From NCBI RefSeq assembly GCF_958298935.1, contig NC_084936.1:1929501-1993500 (forward strand): a stretch of 64,000 nucleotides of DNA. The letters run 5' to 3'. The notes beneath the pieces were generated by a model. It had not been told where the DNA came from. It did not search any database and saw only the letters and a list, made by a program, of their open reading frames with translations. Shown here one piece after another: positions 33,412 through 45,955 of this stretch. The position numbers and the translations under genes were made by a program. Position 1 is the stretch's first letter. Every line of letters starts with the position of its first letter. Source of the DNA: Phragmites australis. Lineage: Eukaryota > Streptophyta > Magnoliopsida > Poales > Poaceae.

Positions 33412-36400
33412 CTAGTCAAACAGACTGAAGCCCAAGTCATCATCCGACTCATCAGCTGGCTCTTCCTTCTTCTCCTCTTCCTTGGGGGTGGCTGCAGCGA
33501 CAGCGCCAGAGTCCGCAGCAGCAACAGGGGCAGCAACAGCAAACTTGCTGGGGTCCTGCAAAGCAAAGGGGAGGAAAATATGTAAGAAAAGTAATATAAA
33601 TCATGATATTAGATTTGAACTAGAATTCAATTGCATCTTCCAAATTTTGCATCAGAACCAGAACATGTCGCTGATCAATATAATGTAAAAAATTACATAA
33701 ATAAATTATGTAATGTGCCAGGCAGAGAAGGCATGCTGTGCTCAGTTGCACAATTTAAGCAACTGTTTAGCTACTAACTCTAGGAGACCAGTAAGTATAC
33801 CACTATTACAGGCTAATTCAAATAGGAAAAATATTTAACAGAAAAACGAGGATTACCTTCAGGTACTCCTTGATCTGATCAGCATGTGGGTACGAGTAAT
33901 CCGTCTCCACAGCAACAGCAAGCACGTTCTTGTACCCATTGATGAACATGTGGGGCGCAGCAGCAAGAGTTGGGTACGAGAGCGCCAAGGACAGAGAGGC
34001 AACCATAGAAACACCAGAGGCAAACTTCCCAATCAAATCTTCCTCAGTGAGGTCAAGCACCTCAGGGCTGAAGACTGACCCACTGTCATAGACATTGGTG
34101 ACCACAAGACCATACGAGAATGGGCGGATACCAAGCTTGGCAAGCAGGGCAGACTCAGAAGAGCCCACCTTGTCACCCTTCTTAATCAGCTCCACAGGGG
34201 TGATAATTTCCACAGTACCCTTGTTAATCTTGGTGGGGATATTAAGCACCTGAAGCAAGATAGCAGGTGAGAAACTGGGATGTTTTGCTAAACTGTTAAA
34301 GAGATGTGTCATCACCCATTGCTCACCTGGAAGAAAGAGGTCTGGGAGGGATCCAGGCCAGTGTTTCCAGGGGCGACAACAACATCAACAGGGGCAACTA
34401 GACCAACACGAGCAGGAGCTCCAACCTGTAATATGGCAAAAACACAATCAGAATTATTTGGCTAAACAAAAATAGTACTACAGATAAATTACATATGTTC
34501 AGAATAAGCTTTGACTGAACAAAAATATTGTATCTGTTACAGGGGAAAAATACTAGGCAGTCCCCCGCCCGTGTTGCAACACATTATTGAACAAAATATC
34601 TTCACTCTAGGCATGGAACTGAAAAACATCACAAAACTACAGAATAAATGAACAATTTTTGCAGTCAGTTCTAGGACATATGAGTCAATACATGAACTAG
34701 AATCTGATTTGATAGATGTCTCTACTTGAAATATAATCACAAAACTAGGTGTCATAAGTTATTTTCAATGCTATAACTTACAAGACAATATAAACTTAGA
34801 TCTACTATGCAGCCTTATTCCTGAAGCACAATGACATTAACAACAGAGGTTGCATACAGATTACAGAGCACATAAACTCAAAGTAACAACTTTTACACCC
34901 AACTCAATAGCTAATCTAAACCAAAGAACAGCATCTTATAACTAAGAATTTCAGAACATTGTATTGAAGCAAGAATCCCCAAAATATAATACGCTACGAG
35001 CAAAAAACTGCAACAAATATCTACCAAAATCCGGCGCACATGAGCATCATATACCAGAACGAAATAGTCATTTCCTAACAAAACTTCTACAGCACACAAT
35101 CGTGCATCACAATTGGCAAACATCCACAAGTAACAACAGATGATCCATCATGAACATCATATCATTAAATTAGGTGTGGATCGTGAAATAAAATCAAGCA
35201 TGCCTGTACTATAAATTTAGTTGCAAAACCAGGTGACGCAAGTAACTCCCAATGTTGTAGCCTGGCATGTTGATACGAATTTAGGTATATTGTGTGACAT
35301 TGCTCTACAAGAGCTGCACATATGCCACAAAAGTTCGATACAGAACACTCAAATTTTGTGCGGTTTCAGAACCAACCAAACCACATTCAGAACGCTATAG
35401 ATAACATATACTAACGGTGGCGGACTACGCGAGCGCTCAGGCCTCCTGCCACTGTAGCATGACCATGACAGGCGGGTCCCGGTCCCCGCGCCCACCTCGC
35501 GCGAAGCCCAGAGAACTCCAGAGACCCCCCTCCGCGAGCTCCAGGCACCGACGGAAAAAATACTCACTACCTCCTTCTCCGGTGGCCACGGGCGCCAACG
35601 CCTCTCGCCTCTCGCCTTCGCCTCCTCGCGCGACGCCGCCGACCGAATCCACGCTGCCGCCACCAGGACCGAGCCGCCACCTCCCAGCTCCACCTCCCCA
35701 TCGGAACCGAGCCGCCGCCACCCGGATCCACCTCCCCGATGGCGCTGCCTCCTTCTTCGCTCACTCCGTCCGCCTGCTCCTCGCCCCTCCGCCTTACCCA
35801 ACCGAGGTCAGCGGCTCGCCTCCTGCTGACGCCGGTGCTGGTCCGCCGCCTCCTGGCCTCCTGGGCTGCTCGGTGTGAGGAGCGCACCGAGCGGGGCCGC
35901 GGCGAGGCCGGAGCCGAAGCTGAAGCAGCAGGAGAGCTCACGCACCGCGCCCGAGCTCGCCCGGATCCACCTCCTCCGCCGCCGGCCAAAGCCACCGGAA
36001 CCGCGCCCCACCGGATTCAAGGCGCCGCCATCCGAGCCCGCGCCACACTGAGCCACCGTCACGAACTGCTGCGGCGAGTGGCAGCTACGGACTCCGCCGG
36101 TAGAAGCCATTGAAGGTACGTGTTTTTTTTTTCATCCTGAAACCTCTTATTTTAGAGCTGGATTAGCAAGATTTAGGGATTTTGGGTGATCAAAAAGAGT
36201 GATGTTAGCTGCTTCTGAACAAATTCGAGGGATTAGGCTTTGTAAAGTCGTCGGGTGCTTTTGTTTCCAGAAGTTTAATCAAGTTACCAATCTATTTAAG
36301 TGTGCTACCGCCAATTAAGATCCGTTATATGAAGATAGATGCAGCAGCACCTAAATTTATGAACCGCAAGGCTGCCAGCAGCCCCATGTTGAGCTCATTC

Positions 36401-38691
36401 TGAGCTAATCTTATTATTCATGTACAAATTCGTTTACTTTGCCGAAGTGGTAATGTGCCAGCACATGTGGCAAGAATCATACTGATTTGGTCAATTTATT
36501 AGATTCGTGTGCTCATGTAAAATTTGGTATGTTGTAATTTCGCCCAACTAATTTTACAAGGTATGATGGTTGGGTTCAGATTCTGGATAATTTGGTATAC
36601 ATTTATTTCCATTGACTAATCCTTTTGCATTGTGGCAGATAAATCTTTCATGAGTTCAGCAAACTGCATAGAGGCTAGGAATTGCCCAAACACATCAACA
36701 ATGTCCCTATCCTGTACAACATTCACTTGCAACAGCAATGGAGAAAGTTCAGGTATGATTTCTCAGTTAATTATGAGGTATGAACGAACTATGTAAATGG
36801 GTATTGTATTCTGAAATCTCAGAGGAAAGCCAAAGCTCACTTTTGGCAATGACATCAATGAGCTGAGTTTCAGAGTTTAGGGACCAAATTAATGGAGACA
36901 CCGATTGCTGACTACATTGTTGGCCAGGTGCCTCAATTCTGCTTTGCTTCAGTTTAAGTAGTTTGATTTTAGTTATATGCAGTCTGCTGGCATGTGCATG
37001 TCATGATACCAACCTTTGTGTAGAGTCAACCTGATATATCCATGGGGCTATCTTTTGGAGCTGATGTTTACTCTATCCAAATTAGCCAGCCCAAGTGATG
37101 TATCCTCATTGCTATGATAATACTATATTGTACAATGTAGTCATTGATTTTTTTGGGTGAGATTTGTTAGTTCTGTCTGTGGATTGGAATGCCCTCAAAT
37201 TTGATTTGGCCCAGATTTTATTTGTTGATCTGCTGATGGATACACTAACAATTTTTATTCACTCAAACTGTTTCTCAACAGTTGTTTATCCCCACTGACC
37301 AGGATATATGCATTTTTTTTTGCTGTAGTTATAGTGAGACCAAAGGAAGTGACACTAACAGTTTTAATGGAGATGGCAGTCTTTAAAAGATCAGAGACTC
37401 AGAGTTGAGACATTGCCCCTTTGAATCATGTTCGCTTTGCTGAATGAGTTTGATTTGTTGACATATCATAAGGTACTATAAATTTATTTTATTCAGTTGT
37501 GTTCAATGTTGCTGTAAGCAAGTAATTGTATTATATAAATAAGGTTAGGAGATTAATAGTTATTTTGATTATCTAAATTAGTGTGTAATTTTGTTTCTTT
37601 ATCTATTTCAGGGTATATAGTTCAGCTGTGTAGTTATAGAAGCAAATTTTCTTTTCTCAACAATAAGGAGGCAATAAAGTTTTGTGGTTATCATTAAAGC
37701 AGATTTCCTTTTAAGAAAATAACAGGAGAGCTACTATTTTATGATTAAAGCAAGAAAGTTCAGTACAGAAAGAATGTCAAAGTTATTATAATTTATGGAA
37801 ACAAAGCTAAGCTGCTAGAGATAATATGATTTATCTACACTGAGTTTTCAGCCTCTTGCATCTTCGAAGTTACAATTTACATAATTAGTAGCTTAGCAAA
37901 ATAAATTTGTTCTATCATTTTAGGTGCAAATTGGTGCCATGTTTACAATTTTGTCCTGGTATTGAAGTCTTGACGTATTAAATAAAAACTACAGCCACAA
38001 CATTTTAATGAGTGTAGCTGTAAAATAGCCTAAAATAAGACTCATCTTATCCTTCAAATTAGAACTTACAAATCACACAATATTCTAGCATTATATTTGT
38101 TTACATTTGTTCGAAACAGACGCAGCGAAGCGTGTCATTCTGCCTAGTTTTCACAATCTTGAGAAAGTACCAACTTGCAGTGACGAGTAACAAACAATGC
38201 TGCTACAATTCACATCTAGCAAAAAAATTGACTGCATTGGCAGGTAACCAAGTAGCCATCAGATGAGCAACTACAGTTCACCTTGTACTTGGCGACCTCC
38301 TCGCGGACCTCCTTGAGGTCACCCTTGGTGAAGATGAGCCCAACGTTGCCCTGCAAATCCACATCACCCAATTAATCACTCCAAGGAAACAATAACGACA
38401 ATACAGCGAGAACCGATGGGCCGAGGGTCTTACAACGAGGAGCGGCATGAGCTCGGACAATTCCTTGTTGCCTGTCTTCTCGACGTGCACCTTGATGCAC
38501 CGGCGGATGAGCGTGTTCTTGCCCATGAGCACGACGGAGTCGCCCCTGAGGCCCTTGCGGATCTCCTGGAGCTGTTTGGAGCCGACGTTGTCGGCGACGG
38601 CGATGAGCACCTTGGTGTACTCGTCCAGCAGCTGGCACAGCTTGCGGTCGTACGCCTGCTTCTTCTCCGCCTTGGTCCGCTTGATCGCCAT
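33412..38691 (-). CDS. RPP0: 60S acidic ribosomal protein P0
   Basis: Five exons with closed phases: 38691-38434, 38350-38282, 34425-34327, 34249-33857 and 33555-33412 (stop). They give 320 residues, the usual plant P0 length. P0 anchors the P1/P2 stalk on the large ribosomal subunit, binds 28S rRNA through its N-terminal L10 domain and helps recruit elongation factors. Visible features are the N-terminal [18 protein letters not shown], the rRNA-binding part [19 protein letters not shown], the middle domain [14 protein letters not shown] then [11 protein letters not shown], an Ala-rich hinge and the stalk-type C-terminus [17 protein letters not shown]. The ATG is the first in the leader. Intron 2 (38281-34426) is about 3.9 kb and holds a GC island with plus-strand exon-like sequence, which is odd for a highly expressed gene. 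Coding sequence is intact. Confidence 0.97.
35417..36114 (+). other. GC island inside the P0 intron 2, exon-like
   Basis: A sharp GC-rich block with frames open on both strands. The longest plus frame runs 35739-36113 and is rich in Ala, Arg, Pro and Ser without a domain. The block ends at a consensus donor AAG|GTACGTG at 36115-36116. It looks like the promoter and leader exon of a transcription unit opposite to P0, possibly brought in by a Pack-MULE- or Helitron-type capture. No inverted ends were found. Confidence 0.35.
36639..36752 (+). CDS. Candidate second exon of the unit inside the P0 intron
   Basis: Flanked by a good acceptor (TTGTGGCAG) and donor (TTCAG|GTATGA). Its ATG at 36650 starts [20 protein letters not shown], then [14 protein letters not shown], 34 codons plus one base. 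I do not recognise the protein. No clear further exons occur before 38200, so this may be a captured 5' gene end or a decayed gene. Confidence 0.3.
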
Positions 38692-38847
38692 CGCCGCTGC
38701 AGCAACGAAAACCCTAGCAGCCCTAGCTAGCTACAAGGAGAGGAGATCTGCGCGTGGGAGAATAAGGAGGAGGAAGAGGAGGACCAGGCCTTGGCGGCGA
38801 GACGCAAGGCGAGGCGGACGGCTGGCGGCGGCGGCGTCGCTTTAACC

Positions 38848-38963
38848 TAGGGTTTGGAGGGTGGGGTGAGGCGTCTTATATAGAGAGGCCGGGGTGTGAG
38901 GGTTTCTGCGGAGATGGGCCTGTTGGGCTTCTGCGGAGGTGTGCGAGACGACAGGTTTGGGCT
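38848..38963 (-). promoter_or_regulatory. Core promoter of P0: telo-box, TATA, site II elements
   Basis: On the minus strand (P0 direction) there is a telo-box AAACCCTA (38855-38848), a TATA box TATATAAG (38882-38875), and three site II-type motifs, read on the plus strand as TGGGCC at 38915 and TGGGCT at 38924 and 38958. Telo-boxes together with site II elements are the known signature of plant ribosomal-protein promoters, bound by Pur-alpha-like and TCP factors. The TATA box is about 185 bases upstream of the start codon. Confidence 0.75.
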
Positions 38964-38969
38964 TTGCTG

Positions 38970-39851
38970 GAATTTTTTTATTTTTATATTTTAAAATAAA
39001 AATAGACGTGCGTTTAAAAAACAATTATAGAACTAGGTTATTGCCGGTGTTGTCACCCAACAGACTCTGTATAATATTTTTTTTGTTTTATTATACAAAT
39101 CATATTTTAGTTTGAAATTTGTTTAGATAGATTATAGTATCATTTACACTATCAAATTTTCAAAAAATTTAATGACAATTTCAGTAGTATTTTGAATTTT
39201 AAGAATAATAAAACGAAGTATTTTTTATTTTTAAATCAGTCATCTGTTGGAACGGCAACATTAGTTTAGTTCTGCAATTTTTTCAAAAGTACATCTATTT
39301 TTGCAAGTTTTTTTATTTTTGAAATATAAAAATAAAAAACTCAGCTTTGCTTTGTTTTTTTTCCTCAGCAATGGGCTTTTTTTTCTTCTTTTCAAATCAG
39401 GATCGCTTGCGAAAGTCCTTTTTTTCTTCTCTGGGAGAGCTCTCGTGTTGCATTATAAATCTGCCTGTATTGGACAAGTAGGACCAATTGCGTGAAACAG
39501 ATGAAAATCAAAATCTGATGCATGACCCAATTGCAAGATATGCTAATAATGCCCCAATTCATTTTCATCCGTCAAAGGCTACAATTTTGGATCAATGTTA
39601 AACATCCAACAAGGACTCTCTCTTATGGCTGCACCTTGTGAAGTGCAGACCTGGAATCACCAGATTACCAGTCCATTTAAGATAGTGCAAAAGATGTTAA
39701 TAACTCAGTAAGGCTATGCATTATCACTCGGCAAATGTCAAAAACTTAGCATCAGATCAGATCAATAGCTGAGTTCCTCCTGGGTAGATGCATGCAAAGA
39801 AATCCAGCAAGTTGACAGACACATCACCAAAACATTCTACCGAGTTGCTGA
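38970..39851. other. Spacer between P0 promoter and NRL 3' end
   Basis: AT-rich with T-runs (39330-39425). No gene recognised. The rightmost 100-200 bases are probably the NRL 3' UTR. Confidence 0.45.
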
Positions 39852-42800
39852 TCAGAAAAAGAGTCTAGGGCTTGGGCTATGCATCAGTTGAGGCGTGCCG
39901 CCACTGCCAGTGCCAGTGCCAGTGCCAGCTTTCACCACGGCCAGCTTGTCCTCGCTTGCCGCCGCCGCCGTCTCCAGAGCAGCCTCCTTAGTGCTGCAAA
40001 TCTGCGGCTTCACGGCGAGGGGGAACGGGAACCAGCTCTTGCCGGCACTCCTGCTGCAGCCCAGCCGCTCGATCTGCCCCTTCATGGTGGAGCACTCCTT
40101 CTGCAGCTCGGCCACCCGCTGCTTCATGCTGTCCATGCCTTCCCGCAGGATCTGGTTCTCCCTGGCAGCCAGTGGCCAGCCGGCGCAGTGGTGCTCGCCG
40201 GAGATGGGCAGGCCAAGCTGCCTCGAGCCACCACCCTCAAGGGGCTCGGAGACCATGAGGCACTCGGCGATGGAGCTCCGCAGCTGGAGCTGCTCTAAGA
40301 AGAGGACCTGCACGATGACGCGGAGCGGGAGGCGCTCGTTCTGCGCTGCGTGGGTGCAGGCCTCCAGGGAGAGCTTCTGGCAGTCCATCACCCGGCAGAG
40401 CTCTTCCTTCTCTGATTCTGACAGGTGAGGATGAGCCTGCGTGCAAAAGCGAAGTGAAATATGAACAATTAAACATCAGCCAACAGATTAATTTGTCACA
40501 AAAAGATGCCACATCAAAGGTTACTAGCTATAGACAGTCAGCTTGACAGCTACATTGATGGAAAATAATATAACAGCTGAGTTGTTCTGCGGAGGTCTTA
40601 ATCGCTGAGATAGAATAGTAAGCAGTAAGCACCATCTTAGTGAAACAAAAATTGTAGGTTTCTGAACTTGTGCAGTTAGATGAGGATGCGCCTCCATTTG
40701 AAAACAAAGTGAACTATGAGGGATTAAACATGAACTTGATCAATCTGTCGCAAGAAGATGACACATCAAACATTACTGACTGTTCATAGTTTTCTTGAAA
40801 GCTTTACCGACGCCTATGGAAAACTAGTAGCAGCCAACATGCATGCAATGATGCAAGTGTCAGGCTGTCAGCCATACAAAATGTAAGCGTTTTTTTAGAT
40901 AAATGCAAGTTAAATATATGTCCTAGGTACAATGAAAAATGCAATAACAGTATCAGAATATTACTGGTGATAAGATTAATAGCTATATATAGTTACAATA
41001 GTACGGATCAGGCACCATCTTGGTGCAACAAAAAATACTAATAGGTTTCTGAACCTATAAAATTAGTTTGACAGAGACTTTTGGAACTGTGGACGGTGAG
41101 AACAGCTTACACCAAATTCTTGAGAGCAATGATACTAGTATTGAAGGATACGAAAGAGCTGTGAAATGCATATACAGCACAGGGATTGAAAACAATATTT
41201 AGTGTGCTTTGTCTTCTAGAGGATGTGGAAATTTTCACATGCAAGGGTATTACTGCATTCACGGAAAGAAAGGGCACAAATAAAATAGTGTTGCCTTGAG
41301 ATATATGTCAATAGCACGATAAAGTCCATCATCTATTGGACAGGCATAATCTGGTATAGCAGCAGCCAAAGACCGAAACTTTGGCAGCTTCAAGTTCACG
41401 TCTGGTGCAACTTCAGCTAGATAACCATCAATCAACTTAGCAACCATAGTTATCGGCATTAAAGATGGTGAAGCTAATATATGCCCATCTTCGCCAAGGC
41501 TAGAGGAAGCCCCACCAGTTTCTTGATCCATTGCCAAGAAATGGTCAACAATCCTCTGGACACAGTCCACATCATATAGCGTTTCTATGGACTCGGAGAT
41601 GTTTGGTATCAAAAGATCTTCCAGAGTGGCCTTGTCAAGCTGCAAACCTATCCGTCTCTCCAAGTTGGACAAGCAAGAGGGGCTGGCTTTCAGGATGACT
41701 GCTGTGCGCAGAAGGCCAAACAGTAGCTTGCAAGATGTAACACCCCTTTGGAAAGGTAGCAGTCTATCGATCTCCTCAAGAAGATACTTCTGCTCCTCTT
41801 CAGAAGGGATGGCTGTTAAAGTTGTCACTGAAAGACAGTTGCTGACATCGCTGATGCTTTTACGCCGATTCAAACTGGGCAAACGCCTTTTGGCATAATG
41901 GTTAAGGGATCCAACGATAATGTCCTGACTGATGCCCCGATATTCCATAGCTGAGATGACCTTTTTGTATAACGAAAGGCTTAAGCATGAGACATCATCA
42001 TACCACCAATCTGGGCTGCTATTTCTTGGCCTTGCTCCCTTGCTTATACCATTCCACAAGAGGCTCCCTCCAGGACTCTGCATGGGGCCTCCATACTGGA
42101 CTACTGGCCAGACAAACAAATCAGGATCACTACATGATTTAGTTGCAATCGAGTCGACACATCTCTTTATAATTTTCAATCTTTCAGCAATATCAAGCAC
42201 GTCGTCACAAGTATGAAGGACCTTGATCGAGTCTTTCCAGCTCCTGAGGACTGTTTGGGTAAGGAAGTTCTCTGTCTGAGCTATCAAATTCCCCTTGGCC
42301 ATCTCTTCTGTCATTTCGAGATAATCAGCAGCACAACGAAGGTGTACAACATTGGAGGAAGTCATTTCAAACTTTAGACCATAGCAGAACTTAGCAGCTA
42401 GTTCAAAAGACCTTGCTCCCCCAGGAATATCAGATAGATCAATGACACAACTATCTTCTCCCTTATCAATTTTCTCTCTGATATGCCTCTCCAAAAGGTC
42501 ACTCTTTGATAATAGAGGAAACTGCACATATAAGAATGAATTGCTAGTTAAAAAGCAGTTCCTTTGCAGATATGTACATCTCTTTTTCCTCTCCAAAGCA
42601 TAGTGAGTATAATTGGTACTAGAGTTAGACCCCGATTCAAAGCAAAGAGTAAACCAGTTGCACAAATGCTAATGAAAAATGGTGCAAAACAAAGGAACAC
42701 TTCTGTGAATCATTCTGGTCAAAAAATTGCCTTGTGAAGATGGAAAGACTGATCCCCAACTACCACAGTTATATCACTAGGAAGACCAGACGTGCAATAC

Positions 42801-44379
42801 CTGCATAACGAACATACCTATTATCAGTAATTTTCTCTTCGAACAACTACATTTCTGGTAAAAACATATATTTAGACAACTGGAAGTCTGGAACAGACAG
42901 AGATACATGAAAATTAGTACAGAAACTATTTCATTAAAACCATACAATATAATGTTATTTCCTATCCTAAAAAAATGATAGTTCTAATGTCTCAAAACTA
43001 GAAAAATAGAAGGTAGTGTACCAAGAAATAGAATAGTGAAGCATTCATGCTTGCATTCTCTCCATCATACCAATCATGTCATAGCATCCTAAGAAATGGA
43101 ATTCATATAGAGTTGCGATTTTTCAGCTAGCTTTAATTAATTCATACAGCTGTGATTTCAGAAACACTAAACACAGTTTAACTGTATAGATTATTGAACA
43201 CCATGAAGCTATCAAAGTCTGCTATTTCAAAGAGAGAGAAAACAAACTTCAGATTTTACCAAGAGAGGGCTAAAAACAGCTAAAAAAGATGGTTGATCAA
43301 TTATTATACATCAACGTTATTGACAAATTTGAACGAGTTGGCGCCGTTGAGGCAACGGCCACATTTATTTCTTGTTTCCTCCTCTAAATGGTAAATAAGG
43401 ATAGTCAGTTCAGTAAGAGATTTGTCTAACAAAAGATAGTCCTTCTTAAAGGCTTAGGCTTTGGACTAGCTACTACAATAAGTTATCTCAAGGGGCAGAC
43501 TGGCGGTAGTGTATTTACACACTGCAGGGCCAGTATCTGCAACAGAGTACTCAATATAATGCCGGTCAATTTCGTGCTCACCATGTGCGCACTTGCAAGT
43601 ATCGAACTTAAGATGGATGCCAAAAGTCAAGGGAAATAGTGTTGCACATGAAAGGGAAAATTGCTACAAATACTAAATCTAGAACAAGATTTCTGCACTG
43701 TACACATTCTATTTACCTACCAATGCATTCACTCTAATAACTTCCAAGCCTTCAGCCCTTCACTGTTCACTCTAATAACTTCCAAACCGGTACCACAAAT
43801 AGACCGAATTGTGCATAGAATGCATCAAAATGGCAATATTAGTGCATTCATATTTCATACTAACAGGCACGATTTTAGCACATTCATGTTAACAGACTGT
43901 CTTGTGATGATTGATAGTGAGGCCGTGCAAAAAGTTGTATCAGCTAAAAACAAAAGAAAAGAAAAGGTTGTAGTCTTATAGCTGGCTCCCATATTTTGAT
44001 CGAAGCCCTCCATCCATCACAAATTGCTAGCATATTATAATCAAAGCCCCAGATGAAGCCAACAAGAGGTTTGGCAGTGGGTGTACGGCAGCTTCTAGTA
44101 TTCATGCATGGCACCTTCCATTATGCCCAATAGCACGTATTATTATAATATCTATGGGGTTGGTAATATAATAATTGTAGCAGCAAGTAAGTCAATTAGC
44201 ATTGCACAAATTAGAAGCTGAGCCAACATTTAAAAGGTAGAACTGCCTAAAAATGCATAATTGTGCAGATTAGGCGTGACAAGGCAACATGTGGTGGGAA
44301 AAGCAAGGAGCTGTGCGTACCATTCTTGGCCTTCCTTCCTGAACACATCAGCTCTCGATCCCAGCTTCAGGCAGGCCAT
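39852..44379 (-). CDS. BTB/POZ and NPH3 domain protein (NRL family)
   Basis: Four exons: 44379-44321, 42800-42731, 42521-41295 and 40436-39852 (stop). Phases close and give 646 residues. NRL proteins are plant-specific, plasma-membrane-associated substrate adaptors of CUL3 E3 ligases; NPH3 and RPT2 act in phototropism. This one most resembles Arabidopsis At1g30440 as I recall it. Exon 1 encodes MACLKLGSRADVFRKEGQEW. The BTB domain spans about residues 21-125 (DITVVVGDQSFHLHKFPLLS, LPGG-type DIPGGARSFELAAKFCYG). The NPH3 domain starts near 214 (DWWYDDVS) and includes DCQKLSLEACTHAAQNERLP at 470 onward. A coiled coil (ENQILREGMDSMKQRVAELQ) follows, then a Gly/Thr-rich tail. Introns 2 and 3 both start with GC instead of GT, at the positions where family members have introns. 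Intron 1 is 1.5 kb. Confidence 0.93.
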
Positions 44380-45500
44380 CCCGGAGCAGCTGCTTCCAAA
44401 GCCCAGGACGATGGAGACGGCACTACATCGATGAGCCTCTCGGTTGGTTGCTTGAGATCAAAGGCAGCAAGATTCCAGCTTTTTGAACCCGAGGCGCTTA
44501 AACCGCATCCCCCAAAAAAGGACTAACAAAAACCACCGCTTTCGCCACTCAACCCACCCCACCAGTCTCTAAAATTCTTGAAGAAGTGTGGACTGAAGAA
44601 CACGGAGCATCAGAAGGCGACGCTGAAGATCCGCCAGATTACACGGAACAGCCACACCAAGTTGCACATCTGCAGTGAAAGAGCTCCTGATCCACAAAAA
44701 TTCACCGAAAACTTCATAATTTGCACGCGAAAAAGATACCTTTGGGAAGAGAACGAGAAGAAAAAAAATTAGTACCTGAACCCCAGCGAAATCCCTCTTC
44801 GGAGTTCAGACCATCGCTACCCCAAGAACCCCCTCCACAAAGGCACAAAAGAAGGCCCTCGCCGCCGGCGCCAATCCACCCGCCAAGATCCAAACTTCAC
44901 GCGGGAAAACAAGAGCCCGGCTGCCCCTAAACCCCACTCAGAGGAAGAAGGATAAGAAGAAACCCCCAGGAGCCAAGAACCCGTGATGGTGTGGATGGGA
45001 GAAGAGAAGTTTAGGAAGAGGAGAGGATGGGTACTAGGAATGGAATGTTCTGACAGGAGCATCCAAGAACACTCTTGTAGGGCGTGGTGGTGGGCTTCAC
45101 AATTTTCTATGGGAGGAAAGGACAGGGGAGGGGATGGAGCGGGAAAGCAAATTCGGTAACTTAGTAAGTGTGAATAAAATTTTATGAGAATTTTTTTAAT
45201 AGAGTTTCATAAAATTTATTTTTACGAAATGAAAGAGGAGGAGGGGAAGGTTAAGGGGGCAATCTACTGTCTCTGTCCTCTCTCTATTTTGGATTCTCTC
45301 CTGTGTCCATCTCCATCAATTGATATACTATTTTGGTTCTCTGTTACAGCTCTTCCCAGTGGACCAGCAAATTAGGTGTAGATGTTTTCTGCTCTAGAGC
45401 TGTTTAGAAGGAATTACTGAATTACATAGATATCATTTACTCCATAGAAATTCGTGGGGACGATTTAATCCCCGTATGACATTAAGTGGAGAAAAATATG
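44380..45500 (-). promoter_or_regulatory. Leader and promoter region of the NRL gene
   Basis: Upstream of the NRL start. CA- and GA-rich segments at 44530-44960 are probably the 5' UTR and promoter. No clear TATA box or conserved module was recognised, and no other gene. Confidence 0.4.
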
Positions 45501-45629
45501 TTCCATTTCGAACAGGGTGTCGAGCTTGAGGAGTGATCAGTGTTCCGTTTTCTCTGTTTTTTTAAGGCTCGTTAGACTAGACGAAATTTGGCAGGCACCC
45601 AAAGTCCCAAATCCTGCAAGAAATCCGAG

Positions 45630-45955
45630 GTTTTTCAAAGGAGGGATGGATTTGCTTCATGTATACGAGGAGGAGGAATCGGGATCTTTTGATTTTAATA
45701 TTATCATAACTTCATCACTAACATGTGAGTCGGATCCTAAATATGTTACCTGTTAATGACAAAATAGTAAAATCGGATAAGCATCTATACAAAGAAATGA
45801 CATAGGAGGTGGAGCAGCGGTCAATTAATCTGCTAGTACTTCCTTGAGTCTGTCGTTTTGGGTTTTTCAAAGAAAGGATGGATTTGCTTCATGTAATCAT
45901 CATAGGAGGTGAAGCCGCATAGTACGTTAGAGGCCAATTAAGCTACTAGTACTAA
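45630..45955. repeat. Diverged direct duplication
   Basis: The string TTTTTCAAAGGAGGGATGGATTTG with CTTCATGTA at 45630-45663 returns as a near copy at 45866-45895. The string CATAGGAGGTGGAGC...TAATCTGCTAGTACT at 45800-45838 returns at 45902-45950 with an insertion. These are related blocks duplicated in order, now diverged. Confidence 0.7.

Noticed and set aside
39879..40428. Plus-strand frames of 139 and 177 codons opposite the last NRL exon
   Set aside because: Shadows of the real minus-strand NRL exon.
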